DNA of 64,000 bases, from assembly GCF_037975235.1 (NCBI RefSeq), contig NZ_CP150241.1, positions 2,666,001-2,730,000 on the forward strand. The letters are read 5' to 3'. Source of the DNA: Paenibacillus sp. FSL R5-0341. GTDB lineage: Bacteria > Bacillota > Bacilli > Paenibacillales > Paenibacillaceae. Positions 17,354 to 27,180 of the stretch are shown here, piece by piece (the first letter of the stretch is position 1; each line of letters starts with the position of its first letter). The notes below the pieces were generated by a model. The model did no database searches and had not been told where the DNA came from. It saw nothing but the letters and a program-made list of their open reading frames with translations. Both the position numbers and the translations under genes were made by a program.

Positions 17354-18526
17354 ATGAAATGGTCAACAGCGGTAAAGCTTCTATTCTGTCTTGTTCTGTT
17401 TGCAAGTACAATCGGCGTAAGTCTGGGAAGCAGTGGAGGGCAAGTTGTTGAAGCAGCCACTGACAATTACAGATTTGATTTTGGCTCAGGTTCTGTTGAG
17501 AGCGGTTACACAGGTGTGTCCGCAGGAGATGGCTATACTGCGACAAAAGGATATGGATTCAACACACCTGCCAATATGCGAAATGTGTCTGCCTCCGGAA
17601 GCGGAGTGATGAGTGACGCCGTACAGTTTTTGACGTTTGGTACAAAGAGCACCAATACCTTCAATGTGGATCTGTCCAATGGCCTCTATGAGGTCAAAGT
17701 GGTTCTGGGCAATACAGCCAGAGCGAGTGTGGCTGCAGAAGGTGTATATCAGATCATTAATATGACGGGCAACGGGGCGAAGGACCAATTTCAAATTCCG
17801 GTGACTGACGGGCAATTAAACCTGCTGGTTACGGAAGGAAAGACAGGCACCGCCTTCACGCTTAGTGCACTCGAAATCCGGAAATTATCCAATCAGACGG
17901 TAACCAACCGCACGATCTACATTGGTGGTGACTCAACTGTCTGCAATTATTATCCGCTGGGTAGCAGTGTACAGGGAGGCTGGGGACAGCTGTTTCCGTC
18001 CTATGTGAACAATGCCACCTTCCAGGTTCGCAATATGGCGTCAAGTGGTCACTTTGCGAGAGGTTTCCGCGATGATGGTCAGATGGAGGCGATTCTGAAG
18101 TATATCAAACCGGGAGATTATTTTATTTTGCAATTCGGAATTAACGATACTAATGCCAAGAACAATACAACGGAGGCGCAGTTCAAGGAGATTATGCGGG
18201 ATATGGTACGTCAGGCGAAGAACAAAGGAGCAACGGTTATTCTCTCCACGCCTCAGGGCCGGGCAACAGATTTTAATACAGCCAATGTGCATCAAGCAGA
18301 GAACCGCTGGTACAATCCATCCACTCGTGCTCTTGCTCAGGAAGAAGGGGTCACTCTTGTTGAACTGAATAAGTTGAGTTCGGCCTATTTCACGTCCATT
18401 GGTCCAGCTGCAACACTCGCTCTGTATATGACAGGAGATAGTTTGCATCCGAATCGTCAGGGTGCTGCACAGCTTGCTCGTATTGTTGCCGAGGATCTGA
18501 GAAGACAGGGACTGAATGGATTCTGA
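17354..18526 (+). CDS. Secreted rhamnogalacturonan acetylesterase-like SGNH hydrolase
   Basis: A 390-residue secreted esterase. A signal peptide covers about residues 1-35 (cleavage likely after VEAA), then a beta-rich accessory domain (about residues 38-180, beginning YRFDFGSG) and a C-terminal SGNH domain. The catalytic blocks are IGGDSTVC (block I Ser; the usual GDSL reads GDST), FGINDTN (block III Asn) and DSLHPN (block V Asp and His). This layout is that of rhamnogalacturonan acetylesterases (CE12) that remove acetyl groups from pectin. GAGAGGAG precedes the start; GTG at 17351 is an alternative. Its leader abuts the truncated repeat copy. Confidence 0.87.
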   Translation: MKWSTAVKLLFCLVLFASTIGVSLGSSGGQVVEAATDNYRFDFGSGSVESGYTGVSAGDGYTATKGYGFNTPANMRNVSASGSGVMSDAVQFLTFGTKSTNTFNVDLSNGLYEVKVVLGNTARASVAAEGVYQIINMTGNGAKDQFQIPVTDGQLNLLVTEGKTGTAFTLSALEIRKLSNQTVTNRTIYIGGDSTVCNYYPLGSSVQGGWGQLFPSYVNNATFQVRNMASSGHFARGFRDDGQMEAILKYIKPGDYFILQFGINDTNAKNNTTEAQFKEIMRDMVRQAKNKGATVILSTPQGRATDFNTANVHQAENRWYNPSTRALAQEEGVTLVELNKLSSAYFTSIGPAATLALYMTGDSLHPNRQGAAQLARIVAEDLRRQGLNGF

Positions 18527-18606
18527 CGATGCTATCTGATCTGCAATCTGTCTGCATGATCATCATGATTAGAGATTGATATGAACCGTGTATGAAAAAA
18601 TAAAAA

Positions 18607-18657
18607 AATACCCCCGGGAACATACCGCCAAACGAGCGGCTGATCTTCGGGGGTATT
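18607..18657. terminator. Bidirectional terminator between the acetylesterase and mrpG
   Basis: AATACCCCCG (18607-18616) pairs with CGGGGGTATT (18648-18657), with a smaller GCCGCTCG-type stem in the loop and an A run in front, serving both convergent genes. Confidence 0.8.
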
Positions 18658-18677
18658 CGTTATGCCCAGGCTTAGGA

Positions 18678-19070
18678 TCACTCCATCATGTCCTTGGCTT
18701 CATGGTTTACCTTTTTCCCTTTTAACAAGGGTTCCAGTTCATCTTGAACGCTCTGCTCCCACAGCGGTACATCTGTGCGGTAGGCGGCCCTTCCGTTCAG
18801 ATGTCCGGCGACCGGAGCTGTAATGAATACGAACAGGATACCCAGCAACAAGCGGGCGCTAATATAGTTGTCGAAGTACCAAAAGAAGAAAAACGCAGCG
18901 CTTAGTACACAGAACACACCAAGCGTCATACTTTTGGTTGCGGCATGGGCTCGCAGATATACGTCAGGCAGTCGAATAAGTCCGAACGCACTGAGTGCAC
19001 TAAGTAATGCACCAAGCAGTACGAGTAGACCTATAGCTGTTTCAGCGGCTACTTTAACGATCTCCATCAT
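18678..19070 (-). CDS. mrpG: Mrp Na+/H+ antiporter subunit G
   Basis: A 130-residue membrane subunit of the Mrp cation/proton antiporter. Three hydrophobic segments are visible, with the family stretch LIRLPDVYLRAHAATKS between the first two. B. subtilis MrpG is of similar length (124). I chose the ATG at 19070, which overlaps the end of mrpF and has a G-rich ribosome binding site, over the in-frame ATG at 19106. It is the last gene of the operon; a terminator follows. The C-terminus is charged and extends into the cytoplasm. Confidence 0.9.
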   Translation of the reverse strand: MMEIVKVAAETAIGLLVLLGALLSALSAFGLIRLPDVYLRAHAATKSMTLGVFCVLSAAFFFFWYFDNYISARLLLGILFVFITAPVAGHLNGRAAYRTDVPLWEQSVQDELEPLLKGKKVNHEAKDMME

Positions 19071-19338
19071 TTTTGAATACCGCCCCCCGTTCAATATAAC
19101 GTGCAAATGCCACCGTACTTAGAAAAGCCAGAATACCAATCAGCAAGATGATATCCAGATAGGCCTGGGTTTTCAGCATCATCGACAGAACGGCGACGAT
19201 GGCAATCACATTGATCCCGATGGTATCCAGTGCCGTGATCCGGTCAGCCATGGAAGGTCCCCGAAGCACCCTGTACAAGCAACCCAGAATGGCCAAGGAG
19301 AGAATGAGCAATGAGATGAACAACAGTGAGGATAACAT
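19054..19338 (-). CDS. mrpF: Mrp Na+/H+ antiporter subunit F
   Basis: A 94-residue protein, the same length as B. subtilis MrpF, with three hydrophobic segments and the conserved RVLRGPSMADRITALDTIG loop between the first and second. It overlaps mrpG by 17 bases and meets mrpE at a single base, which suggests tight translational coupling of the complex subunits. Confidence 0.93.
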   Translation of the reverse strand: MLSSLLFISLLILSLAILGCLYRVLRGPSMADRITALDTIGINVIAIVAVLSMMLKTQAYLDIILLIGILAFLSTVAFARYIERGAVFKNDGDR

Positions 19339-19820
19339 TAACGCGTCACCTCCATAATTGCTTTTTCAAATGTGTTTTGGATATCATCTCTCAGTTTCTG
19401 TTCATCCTTGATATCCAGTGCGTGGATAAACAGTTTGCGTTGATTACCCGAGATTTCAAGCGGCAGGGAACCTGGTGTCAATGAGATGAGTAGACAGAGC
19501 AGGGTAACCTCCCAATCCGAGGACAATTCAGTCTTATATGTGAAAATACCCGGACGTATATCGAGCTTGGGCTTGATAATCTGGCGTATAACCTCAATGC
19601 TGGCGCGCACCAATTCCTTGAACAACAGATTAATCAGTTTGATGATGGCCCAGACCCGCACAATATAGAAGCGCTGGGGGAAGAATCGGCGCATCCCCCC
19701 GATGAGAAGCAGTCCGAGCAGGTAACCTATGAGAAAACCAACACCATTCCAGGCATTGTTCAGAAACATCCATACAAAGGCAATGATAAGATTCAGTACA
19801 ATCTGAAAGGCCATAGACAT
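19338..19820 (-). CDS. mrpE: Mrp Na+/H+ antiporter subunit E
   Basis: A 160-residue subunit (158 in B. subtilis). Two N-terminal hydrophobic segments are followed by a basic segment and the soluble part with PGIFTYKTEL and LLISLTPGSLPLEI, typical of MrpE (PF01899). The start is one base downstream of the mrpD stop. Confidence 0.93.
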   Translation of the reverse strand: MSMAFQIVLNLIIAFVWMFLNNAWNGVGFLIGYLLGLLLIGGMRRFFPQRFYIVRVWAIIKLINLLFKELVRASIEVIRQIIKPKLDIRPGIFTYKTELSSDWEVTLLCLLISLTPGSLPLEISGNQRKLFIHALDIKDEQKLRDDIQNTFEKAIMEVTR

Positions 19821-21299
19821 CTACTCCTTCAATACGGCATCAATATAAATATTGGGATGCAGTAGAATATCGCCTGCGCGGGAGGTCAACTGGAACATGC
19901 CTTCAGCCCCCACACCCATTACGATGATGAATACAAACAGAATTCCGGCAGGAATCAGCAGGCCGTTCACCGCGTAAGGGCGTCTTGTAACCCCGGCAGG
20001 CGGCTCGCCCCAGAACGCTTGTATGAAGATGCGCAGTACCGAATATAACATCAACAAGCTGGAGAGCACCGCTATACCAGTTAGACCATACAAGCCAGCC
20101 TGTAAGCCACCTTCGAAGAGAAGTAACTTACCCGGAAAACCACTGAATGGAGGCAACCCTGCCAAGGCGAGTGCGCTGATAAAGAACATCCAGCCGAGCA
20201 ACGGATAGCGATGAATTAGTCCGCCCATGTTGTCGAGCTTTGAAGTTCCCGCAACAGCGATCAAGGCACCGCCGAGCAGGAAGAGCAATGTTTTGATCAA
20301 CATATCATGCAGCATATAGAAGAGCAGACCTTCCAGTGCAGGACGACTGGCCGATGCCATACCGAAAGCGACAAATCCTACGCCTGCGACCACATTGTAG
20401 ATGAGAATCTTGTTTACATCGCGATACGAGATCGCACCGATGACACCAAGAACCATCGTGGCACCTGCCATCCATCCGATCAGTGCATGGAAGAAGTCCG
20501 GATCATGATAGAAGATCAGTGTGAATGTTCGCACAATCGCGTACAGGCCAACCTTGGTGAGCAATCCTGCGAACAACGCAGTGACGACAGCAGGTGGAGC
20601 CGCATAAGAGCCTGACAACCAGAAGAACAGGAACAGTCCGGCCTTGATGCTAAATACGATCAGGAAGAGTACGGCAATCAGGGTAACGACCCCGCTCTGT
20701 CCCACTTCAGCAATTTTGACGGACAAGTCCGCCATGTTCAGTGTGCCAGTAATCGAGTAGAGGAAGCCGATGGAAGCGACAAACAGTGCTGAAGAAACGA
20801 TGTTAATCAAGACATATTTGATCGTTTCCCGCAGTTGTCTTTCGGTACCTCCCAATACGATCAGTGCATAAGAAGAGATGAGCATCAGTTCAAAGCTGAC
20901 AAACAAATTGAATAAATCTCCGGTTAGGAATGAACCGTTAACTCCGGCGATCAGGAAATGAAAGAACGGATAGAAGTGATGCTCTTCCCGCTCCTTGTTC
21001 ACACTGCGGAATGCATACAGCAGACACGCCAGTGCGATGATGGAAGCGGCGACGACAAGTAGCGCCGATACCATGTCCGCGACAAGCACAATCCCATAAG
21101 GAGGTGCCCATCCACCCATATTAAGCGTTAGAACTCCAGTTTGAGCCACACGAGTAATGAGTATCGTGGAGACCGCTGCGGTGAACAAAAGTCCGATGAC
21201 ACTAATGATTCGCTGGATGTTCGTTTTCCGGAAAAACAGAAGGGCCAGAACACCTGTAATCAATGGCAACAGAATCGGCAAGACGACGAGATTATTCAT
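19821..21299 (-). CDS. mrpD: Mrp Na+/H+ antiporter subunit D
   Basis: A 492-residue proton-pumping-type subunit homologous to NuoM/NuoN (493 in B. subtilis). It is almost fully membrane-embedded (about 14 segments). The conserved glutamate of helix 5 is in FVSFELMLISSYALIVLGG and the lysine-bearing helix includes FSIKAGLFLFFWL. This subunit carries one of the two putative proton channels of the complex. It overlaps mrpC by eight bases. Confidence 0.95.
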   Translation of the reverse strand: MNNLVVLPILLPLITGVLALLFFRKTNIQRIISVIGLLFTAAVSTILITRVAQTGVLTLNMGGWAPPYGIVLVADMVSALLVVAASIIALACLLYAFRSVNKEREEHHFYPFFHFLIAGVNGSFLTGDLFNLFVSFELMLISSYALIVLGGTERQLRETIKYVLINIVSSALFVASIGFLYSITGTLNMADLSVKIAEVGQSGVVTLIAVLFLIVFSIKAGLFLFFWLSGSYAAPPAVVTALFAGLLTKVGLYAIVRTFTLIFYHDPDFFHALIGWMAGATMVLGVIGAISYRDVNKILIYNVVAGVGFVAFGMASASRPALEGLLFYMLHDMLIKTLLFLLGGALIAVAGTSKLDNMGGLIHRYPLLGWMFFISALALAGLPPFSGFPGKLLLFEGGLQAGLYGLTGIAVLSSLLMLYSVLRIFIQAFWGEPPAGVTRRPYAVNGLLIPAGILFVFIIVMGVGAEGMFQLTSRAGDILLHPNIYIDAVLKE

Positions 21300-21630
21300 A
21301 TGGGCGCCCCCTTACTTCTTCCATATCGTCTGTTCTCAACTTCAGATAGGAGCGATAGGAGAGAACGAAGAAGAACGCAGTGAGCCCGAAATTAATAACA
21401 ATGGATGTTAATATCAGTGCCTGTGGAAGTGGATCGACATAGCGTTCAGCCATCTCCCCAAGCAGTGGTGGTGACCCGGTTTTGAGACGTGACATGGTGA
21501 TCAACAGCAGATGCACGCCATGGGTTAGTATGGACATACCAAGTACGATTCGGAGCAGGCTCCGCGACAAGATTAAAAAGACGGCAACCGCAAACAGAAT
21601 GCCAACGGCTACACACATCAATATTTCCAT
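21292..21630 (-). CDS. mrpC: Mrp Na+/H+ antiporter subunit C
   Basis: A 112-residue NuoK-like subunit (113 in B. subtilis) with three hydrophobic segments and the family stretch LLRIVLGMSILTHGVHLLL. It overlaps mrpD and begins one base after the mrpAB stop. Confidence 0.94.
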   Translation of the reverse strand: MEILMCVAVGILFAVAVFLILSRSLLRIVLGMSILTHGVHLLLITMSRLKTGSPPLLGEMAERYVDPLPQALILTSIVINFGLTAFFFVLSYRSYLKLRTDDMEEVRGRPYE

Positions 21631-21631
21631 A

Positions 21632-24589
21632 TCAGCGATCCTCCCCGATCTGTAGAATGATGGTCATGGTGACACCCAGGACAGCGAGATACACGCCAAG
21701 ATCGAACAGCATGGCCGTGGCAAGTTCTGTCTCTCCCAGTAAAGGAAGTTCGAAATAACCGAAGGTTTGGCTGAGGAACGGGACTCCGAATATAAATGAA
21801 CCAGCACCCGTCAGTAGGGCTATACCCAAGCCGATTCCTGTTAGAATACGGAAGTCAACGGGCAACGCTTTGCGTATCGTATCTGTACTGAATGCCAGAG
21901 CAATCAAGACAAGTGCAGCCGCTGTGACCAAGCCGCCGATGAAGCCTCCGCCCGGATTATGGTGTCCTGCGAAGAACAGGTGCATGGCAAACGTCAATAT
22001 GATGAACACAACAACCTTAGTGGTCGTTTGCAGCAATACATCATTACTCTGTAACGGTACAGTATCCCATGAGGATGAGCTGCGTTCCCGGTTACCATAC
22101 TTTTTCGTATTGTCCGTTTCATCATCCAGATCAGACTCGGAATCCTGATTTTCCTCCTTTTTGCGGAACTTCAATCGCGCTCCGAGATCCTTCGCTTCGA
22201 GGTTCAGATTAATCATGGAATAGATGGACAGTGAAGCAACACCAAGTACCATGATTTCCAATAACGTATCGAAGCCACGGAAATCAACCAGTAACACGTT
22301 CACGACATTTTTACCACCGGCCGAGTCATACGCTTCCTGAAGGAAAAAGGTAGAAATGCTCTCCAGGGATGCTGTTCCGCTTGCAGCTAATGCAACAAAA
22401 GTCATCACGACTCCGACTGCAATCGCTACGATCATATTCACCGTGAGATATCTGCGGCTTGATTTGCCACGTTGCAGTTCAGGCAGATGGTAGAAGCAGA
22501 GCAGGAACAGTGCAACAGATACCGTCTCAACAATCATCTGTGTCAGCGCCAGATCCGGCGCCCGGAAGAGTACGAACAGCAGGGTTACAAGGTAACCAAC
22601 CGCTCCGGTCATAATGACTGCCGACAGTCTGTTCTTGGCAAATGGAATCGAAACCGCGGCACCAATTAGGGTCACTAGCAGGACGACTTCATAGAATGAG
22701 AAGGGCGCATTGCCCTTCAGATTCCACGTAATATTTTCACCTGAACGGAAGAAGGCATAGACCAGTAAAGCGACTGTGAATGAGAAAATATAAACGAGAT
22801 AACTACGAACCGAGCCATTCATGTAGGCTTCCGTCCATTTGCGTGCATAATGCTGAAGATTATCCAGTACGACATGGTACATATTGTTAATCGTTAATCC
22901 TTGTGGATAGTGCTCATAAATATTCCTCCATCGTGGCAACAGCTTGTAGAGAGTGATTCCGAGAATCACGACTCCGATCGTCATAATTAATTCCGGAGTC
23001 CATCCATGCCACAGAGAGAAATGTACATCGAAGCGTTCGTTCCCATTCAATAGGGAAGGAAGCACAGCGGCCATTGCCGGTTCGATCAGTGATCCGGCCA
23101 GCAGGTTCGGAAAGAGTCCGAAGATGATGACAAGAATACCGAGAACAACTGGCGGAATGAGCATACCGGCGGGCGCTTCGTGAAGCTTCTCGGCAGGAAT
23201 CTCGCTTTGGCTACGACCGAGGAATGTTTTGAACACGATAATAAGCGCATAGATCAAGGTAAACACACTTGCAAGCCAAGCGAATACCGGCAGTAGAACA
23301 CTCCAGGACCCAAGTCCAAAGATTCGCAGATGCGTGACTTCTACCATCGCCTGGAAGAATAGCTCCTTGCTCAGGAATCCGTTGAACGGCGGAATACCCG
23401 CCATGGCAAGTGAGCCGATCAGTGCTACGGTGAAAGTGATTGGCATGAATGATGCAAGTCCACCGAGCTTCCGAATGTCACGTGTACCCGTCTCATGATC
23501 GACAATGCCTACGACCATGAACAGAGCGGCCTTGAAGGTCGCATGATTAAACAGGTGAAGCAGCGCAGCGGTTATCGCCACGGTGTACATCGCAGAGGAC
23601 TCGCCATATCCGAAGTAGAGAGCAGCAGATCCAACCCCGAACAGGGACATGATCAGACCAAGTTGAGAGATGGTCGAATAGGCGAGAATCGCTTTGAGAT
23701 CGTTTTTTTTCACCGCCAGGAATGATCCATAACACAGAGTCAGAAGACCAACACCGGTGACCAGCCAGAACCAGAGTCCCTGACCACCGAAGATCGGTGT
23801 GAACCTGGCCACGACGTACAGTCCAGCCTTAACCATCGTGGCTGAGTGCAGATAGGCACTCACTGGTGTAGGAGCTTCCATGGCATCCGGCAACCAGATA
23901 TGGAACGGGAACTGGGCTGACTTGGTGAAAGCACCAATCAGGATCAAGACAAGCGCTGGCAGAAATAGTGCGCTTTCCTGAAACTGCCCCAACCCTGCAA
24001 TGGTTGCACGAATACTGAACGTTCCGGTAATGAGATACATCATCATGAATCCGGTAAGCATGGCGAAACCGCCAAATACCGTAATCAGGAATGATTTTTG
24101 TGCTCCTGAAGTCGAGGCTTTACGTTTGTAATGAAATGCAATCAACAGGAATGACGTAATACTGGTCAATTCCCAGAATCCGTAGAGCACGATCATATTA
24201 TCAGACAGCACCACGCCCAACATGGCTCCCATGAACATCAACAGATACAGGTAGAAGCGGTTCAGCGCTTCTTTCATATCCATGTAGAAGATGGAGTAGA
24301 GAACAACGAGCACACCGATTCCGGTGATTAGCAGTGTCAGCATAAGGCTTAGACCGTCCAGATATAAGTTAAATCCTATGTCCAGTGAAGGAATCCATGG
24401 GATATTTCCGGATACGGTGTTGCGCTGGGACACAGCGGGTATGAGGCTCGCAAAGTATACAAATAATAGTGCCGGGACAAGGAGAACCGGCCATCCCAAA
24501 TGTAATTTACGGAAGAAACGATGCAGCGTGGCAAGAAGAATGCCAACCGCAAAAGGCAGAATAACAGCAACATGAAGCAGGCTCAACAT
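21632..24589 (-). CDS. mrpA: Mrp Na+/H+ antiporter fused subunit A-B
   Basis: A 985-residue fusion. Residues about 1-805 are MrpA: NuoL-like proton channel (GFWELTSITSFLLIAFHYK; KSAQFPFHIWLPDAMEAPTP; HATFKAALFM) and the MrpA-specific C-terminal helices with DLALTQMIVETVS. A highly charged linker with runs of Glu, Asp and Ser lies at about 806-845. Residues about 846-985 are MrpB (FFAGHHNPGGGFIGGLV). In B. subtilis these are two genes (801 and 143 residues). I chose the ATG at 24589 (GGGGGTG upstream); the frame is open to 24781. It is the first gene of the operon mrpAB-C-D-E-F-G, used for Na+ and alkali resistance. Confidence 0.92.
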   Translation of the reverse strand: MLSLLHVAVILPFAVGILLATLHRFFRKLHLGWPVLLVPALLFVYFASLIPAVSQRNTVSGNIPWIPSLDIGFNLYLDGLSLMLTLLITGIGVLVVLYSIFYMDMKEALNRFYLYLLMFMGAMLGVVLSDNMIVLYGFWELTSITSFLLIAFHYKRKASTSGAQKSFLITVFGGFAMLTGFMMMYLITGTFSIRATIAGLGQFQESALFLPALVLILIGAFTKSAQFPFHIWLPDAMEAPTPVSAYLHSATMVKAGLYVVARFTPIFGGQGLWFWLVTGVGLLTLCYGSFLAVKKNDLKAILAYSTISQLGLIMSLFGVGSAALYFGYGESSAMYTVAITAALLHLFNHATFKAALFMVVGIVDHETGTRDIRKLGGLASFMPITFTVALIGSLAMAGIPPFNGFLSKELFFQAMVEVTHLRIFGLGSWSVLLPVFAWLASVFTLIYALIIVFKTFLGRSQSEIPAEKLHEAPAGMLIPPVVLGILVIIFGLFPNLLAGSLIEPAMAAVLPSLLNGNERFDVHFSLWHGWTPELIMTIGVVILGITLYKLLPRWRNIYEHYPQGLTINNMYHVVLDNLQHYARKWTEAYMNGSVRSYLVYIFSFTVALLVYAFFRSGENITWNLKGNAPFSFYEVVLLVTLIGAAVSIPFAKNRLSAVIMTGAVGYLVTLLFVLFRAPDLALTQMIVETVSVALFLLCFYHLPELQRGKSSRRYLTVNMIVAIAVGVVMTFVALAASGTASLESISTFFLQEAYDSAGGKNVVNVLLVDFRGFDTLLEIMVLGVASLSIYSMINLNLEAKDLGARLKFRKKEENQDSESDLDDETDNTKKYGNRERSSSSWDTVPLQSNDVLLQTTTKVVVFIILTFAMHLFFAGHHNPGGGFIGGLVTAAALVLIALAFSTDTIRKALPVDFRILTGIGLGIALLTGAGSFIFGVPFLSQTFGYFELPLLGETELATAMLFDLGVYLAVLGVTMTIILQIGEDR

Positions 24590-24886
24590 TACACCCCCAA
24601 TGTTTAGTATTTCGACTACTCTCTCTGTGACATACAGGCGCATGATCCTCAAAGGATATGCTTGCTCTCTATATTCATAACCCAAGTATGTATATACAGA
24701 ATCGTGTCTATTCTTTGAATGGAAGAAACACGGTGAAGATTTCAGTATAATATTGTATGGGCATGTATAATGAAAAAACACAAAAGATCCGATAAATAGG
24801 AAAACGATTAGGTGACATCCCGTGTACCCTTTGCAGCATAGTTATGTTGAGAAGCAAGATGGTTTCACCGTGTAATGGAGGAAATA

Positions 24887-26527
24887 ATGTCATTCAAAAT
24901 CAGAACCGTGCTTACCGTCATCTTCGCTGTGTTATCCTTGCTGGTTACCCTGACGATTGGGTCTATATTTAGCCAAAAGTCATTTGTTGCTGTAGAGACT
25001 GAGATTGGTCACTCGCTTACAGGCACGGCATCTCAGGCTTCGGACAAGCTGGATCGGTTTATGTCCGCTCGCGCGGGTGAACTGGATCTGCTGGGCCGCA
25101 TGGCTGCGCTGGAAGACGGATTCAAACCAGCAGAGATCCAGATGTTGCTGGATCAGCTACAAGATAGCTTTCCCTCATTCTCATGGGTTGGATTCATGGA
25201 CCCGAAGGGAAAAGTGTTAGCTGCAACAGATGGCATCTTGCTTGGGGAAAATTTATCGGAGCGACCTGTGTATCAGGAGGGAATCAAGGGTAAGTTTATT
25301 GGAGATGTGCATAATGCAGTACTTCTTGCCAAGCTGCTTCCGAATCCAACGGGAGAGCCGTTGCAATTTGTTGATATCAGTTTCCCGCTGAAGGATAGCA
25401 AAGGTCATATCCAAGGTGTGCTTGCTGCACATTTAAGCTGGGCCTGGGCGAAGGAAGTGGAGGAATCGGTGCTCGCCCCATTGAAACGGGAGGAAAAGGA
25501 CATTGAGTTCTTTATCGTGAGCAAAAAGGAACATACCGTGCTGTTGGGACCAAAGGAATGGATCGGTAAACCGCTGGTATTACCAGGCATAGCAGAGGCC
25601 CAGCTTAACAAAAGCAGTTGGTCCATTGAAGAATGGCCTGATGGAAATGACTATGTGACAGGGTTTGCTTACAGTCAGGGTCACCTGGATTATCCCGGAT
25701 TAGGGTGGACCGTAGTTATTCGTCAAGTGAAATCTACTGCGTTTGCTTCTGTGTTTGACCTGATGTGGTTTAATGTGTGGGCAGGACTTGCCGTTACCGT
25801 GCTATTTGCACTTATTGGCTGGTTTGTCTCGCGTCTGATCTCTGCTCCAATTGTGCGTCTTACCAGAGTAGCCAACCGACTGCGGGTAGGAGACGAACTG
25901 GAGATTCCGGAGAACAAAGGAATTAAGGAGATCGAAGTATTGTCCCGATCACTTCGGGATATGCTGACCTCTCTTACGAATAAAGACTCAGAACTGGTCG
26001 TGATGCAGAATCTGGCACATTTTGATCAGTTGACCAGTCTGCCGAATCGTACTGCCCTGGAAGCGTACCTGGAAGAGTCACTGGAGACCGAAAGTGAAAA
26101 TCACACCCTGACGTTTCTCTATCTGGATCTGGATGGATTCAAACGTGTCAACGATACACTTGGGCATCAGACTGGAGATGTATTGCTGCAGAAGGTCGCC
26201 CAGCGTCTGTCTGCTCTTGGTCAGGAGAAGGGTATAACGGTAAGGTTGGGAGGAGATGAATTCCTGATTGTACTTCGGTCTGTTGGAAGTCAACCGAGGG
26301 AAGAAGCCAGCGCTTATGCAGAAGCGATCATTCAAAGTCTGAACAAGCCGTTTATTATTGAATACGAGCGAATTCGGATTGGATGTAGCATCGGAGGTGC
26401 CGAGTATCCGACCAACAGCAACAATCCAAGTGAGATTATCCGGATGGCGGACGAAGCTTTATATGAATCCAAACGTGCAGGTAAGAATAGAATGACATTT
26501 TATTCCGATTTGAAGCAGGGGAGTTAG
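24887..26527 (+). CDS. Membrane diguanylate cyclase with Cache sensor and HAMP
   Basis: A 546-residue protein that should make cyclic di-GMP from two GTP. Order: membrane helix (about 8-28), extracytoplasmic double-Cache sensor domain (about 30-285), second helix (about 290-312), HAMP (about 312-365), GGDEF (about 370-546). The active-site loop is GGDEF at residues 455-459, intact, with FDQLTSLPNR at the domain start and the LDLDGFKRVNDTLGH metal-binding region. The RxxD product-inhibition site is not present in front of GGDEF. I chose the ATG at 24887 since GGAGG is seven bases before it; an upstream in-frame ATG at 24875 overlaps that site. Confidence 0.92.
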   Translation: MSFKIRTVLTVIFAVLSLLVTLTIGSIFSQKSFVAVETEIGHSLTGTASQASDKLDRFMSARAGELDLLGRMAALEDGFKPAEIQMLLDQLQDSFPSFSWVGFMDPKGKVLAATDGILLGENLSERPVYQEGIKGKFIGDVHNAVLLAKLLPNPTGEPLQFVDISFPLKDSKGHIQGVLAAHLSWAWAKEVEESVLAPLKREEKDIEFFIVSKKEHTVLLGPKEWIGKPLVLPGIAEAQLNKSSWSIEEWPDGNDYVTGFAYSQGHLDYPGLGWTVVIRQVKSTAFASVFDLMWFNVWAGLAVTVLFALIGWFVSRLISAPIVRLTRVANRLRVGDELEIPENKGIKEIEVLSRSLRDMLTSLTNKDSELVVMQNLAHFDQLTSLPNRTALEAYLEESLETESENHTLTFLYLDLDGFKRVNDTLGHQTGDVLLQKVAQRLSALGQEKGITVRLGGDEFLIVLRSVGSQPREEASAYAEAIIQSLNKPFIIEYERIRIGCSIGGAEYPTNSNNPSEIIRMADEALYESKRAGKNRMTFYSDLKQGS

Positions 26528-26598
26528 CGTATAATAGCATTAGCTGAGCGTTCCCAATCACCTTTGTACGAATCTGTGGATAGACAAGGAGGGGTGAA

Positions 26599-27120
26599 AT
26601 GTCTGGACAATATACATCGGTACCTTATGGTTATGAGCCGCCTGCGGCCAGCCGCAAAGGCACACTGACTTTTTATGACTCGTTTGAACTTGTGACCGAT
26701 GAGCAACTCGAACGTGCCGCTGCAACGGCGGATTCCCGTTCATTCGTACAGCTCGTGCTGTATCCTTTACACGAGAGCACGTTTAAGCGAATGAGCAAGG
26801 ATACGATACAAGCCTATTACAAAAGGGAAGATCGCCTGCATGATTGGCGGCGGGAACATCCAACCTCCCGTATACGTGTGGAAGGACTGGAGGGTAAGAG
26901 AAAAAAATATACGCCTGTGGATAGCGCGCTGCGTCATATCACTGCAGAATACCCGGCCCCTCACTTTCTTTATTTGACGGTAGAGATGGCCAATATGTTT
27001 GCTTCATTTGATTCCTTCAAGGATTGGATCAAAGAGCTGCGCCTCATCATTGACGGATCGTCTGGAGACCTGCATCCCAGGTTGGAGCAAAATCGTCATC
27101 GCTGGGAATGGGCGGAATGA
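26599..27120 (+). CDS. Conserved hypothetical protein, 173 aa
   Basis: I do not recognise a family. AGGAGGGG gives a strong ribosome binding site. The protein is soluble, with mixed charge, a Tyr/Pro-rich N-terminus, a basic region (KREDRLHDWRREH) and a C-terminus rich in Trp and aromatic residues. There is no signal peptide or membrane segment. It lies 71 bases downstream of the Cache-GGDEF gene on the same strand and upstream of a strong terminator, so it is probably cotranscribed with that gene. Confidence 0.7.
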   Translation: MSGQYTSVPYGYEPPAASRKGTLTFYDSFELVTDEQLERAAATADSRSFVQLVLYPLHESTFKRMSKDTIQAYYKREDRLHDWRREHPTSRIRVEGLEGKRKKYTPVDSALRHITAEYPAPHFLYLTVEMANMFASFDSFKDWIKELRLIIDGSSGDLHPRLEQNRHRWEWAE

Positions 27121-27180
27121 AGACATAGAATTAAGATGTCGATGTTGGTAAAAAGATCAGCTCGATGATTGTAAAAAACA

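Noticed and set aside
20307..20615. Plus-strand open frames inside the mrp operon
   Set aside because: They are antisense to conserved antiporter subunits and show no ribosome binding site or family features.
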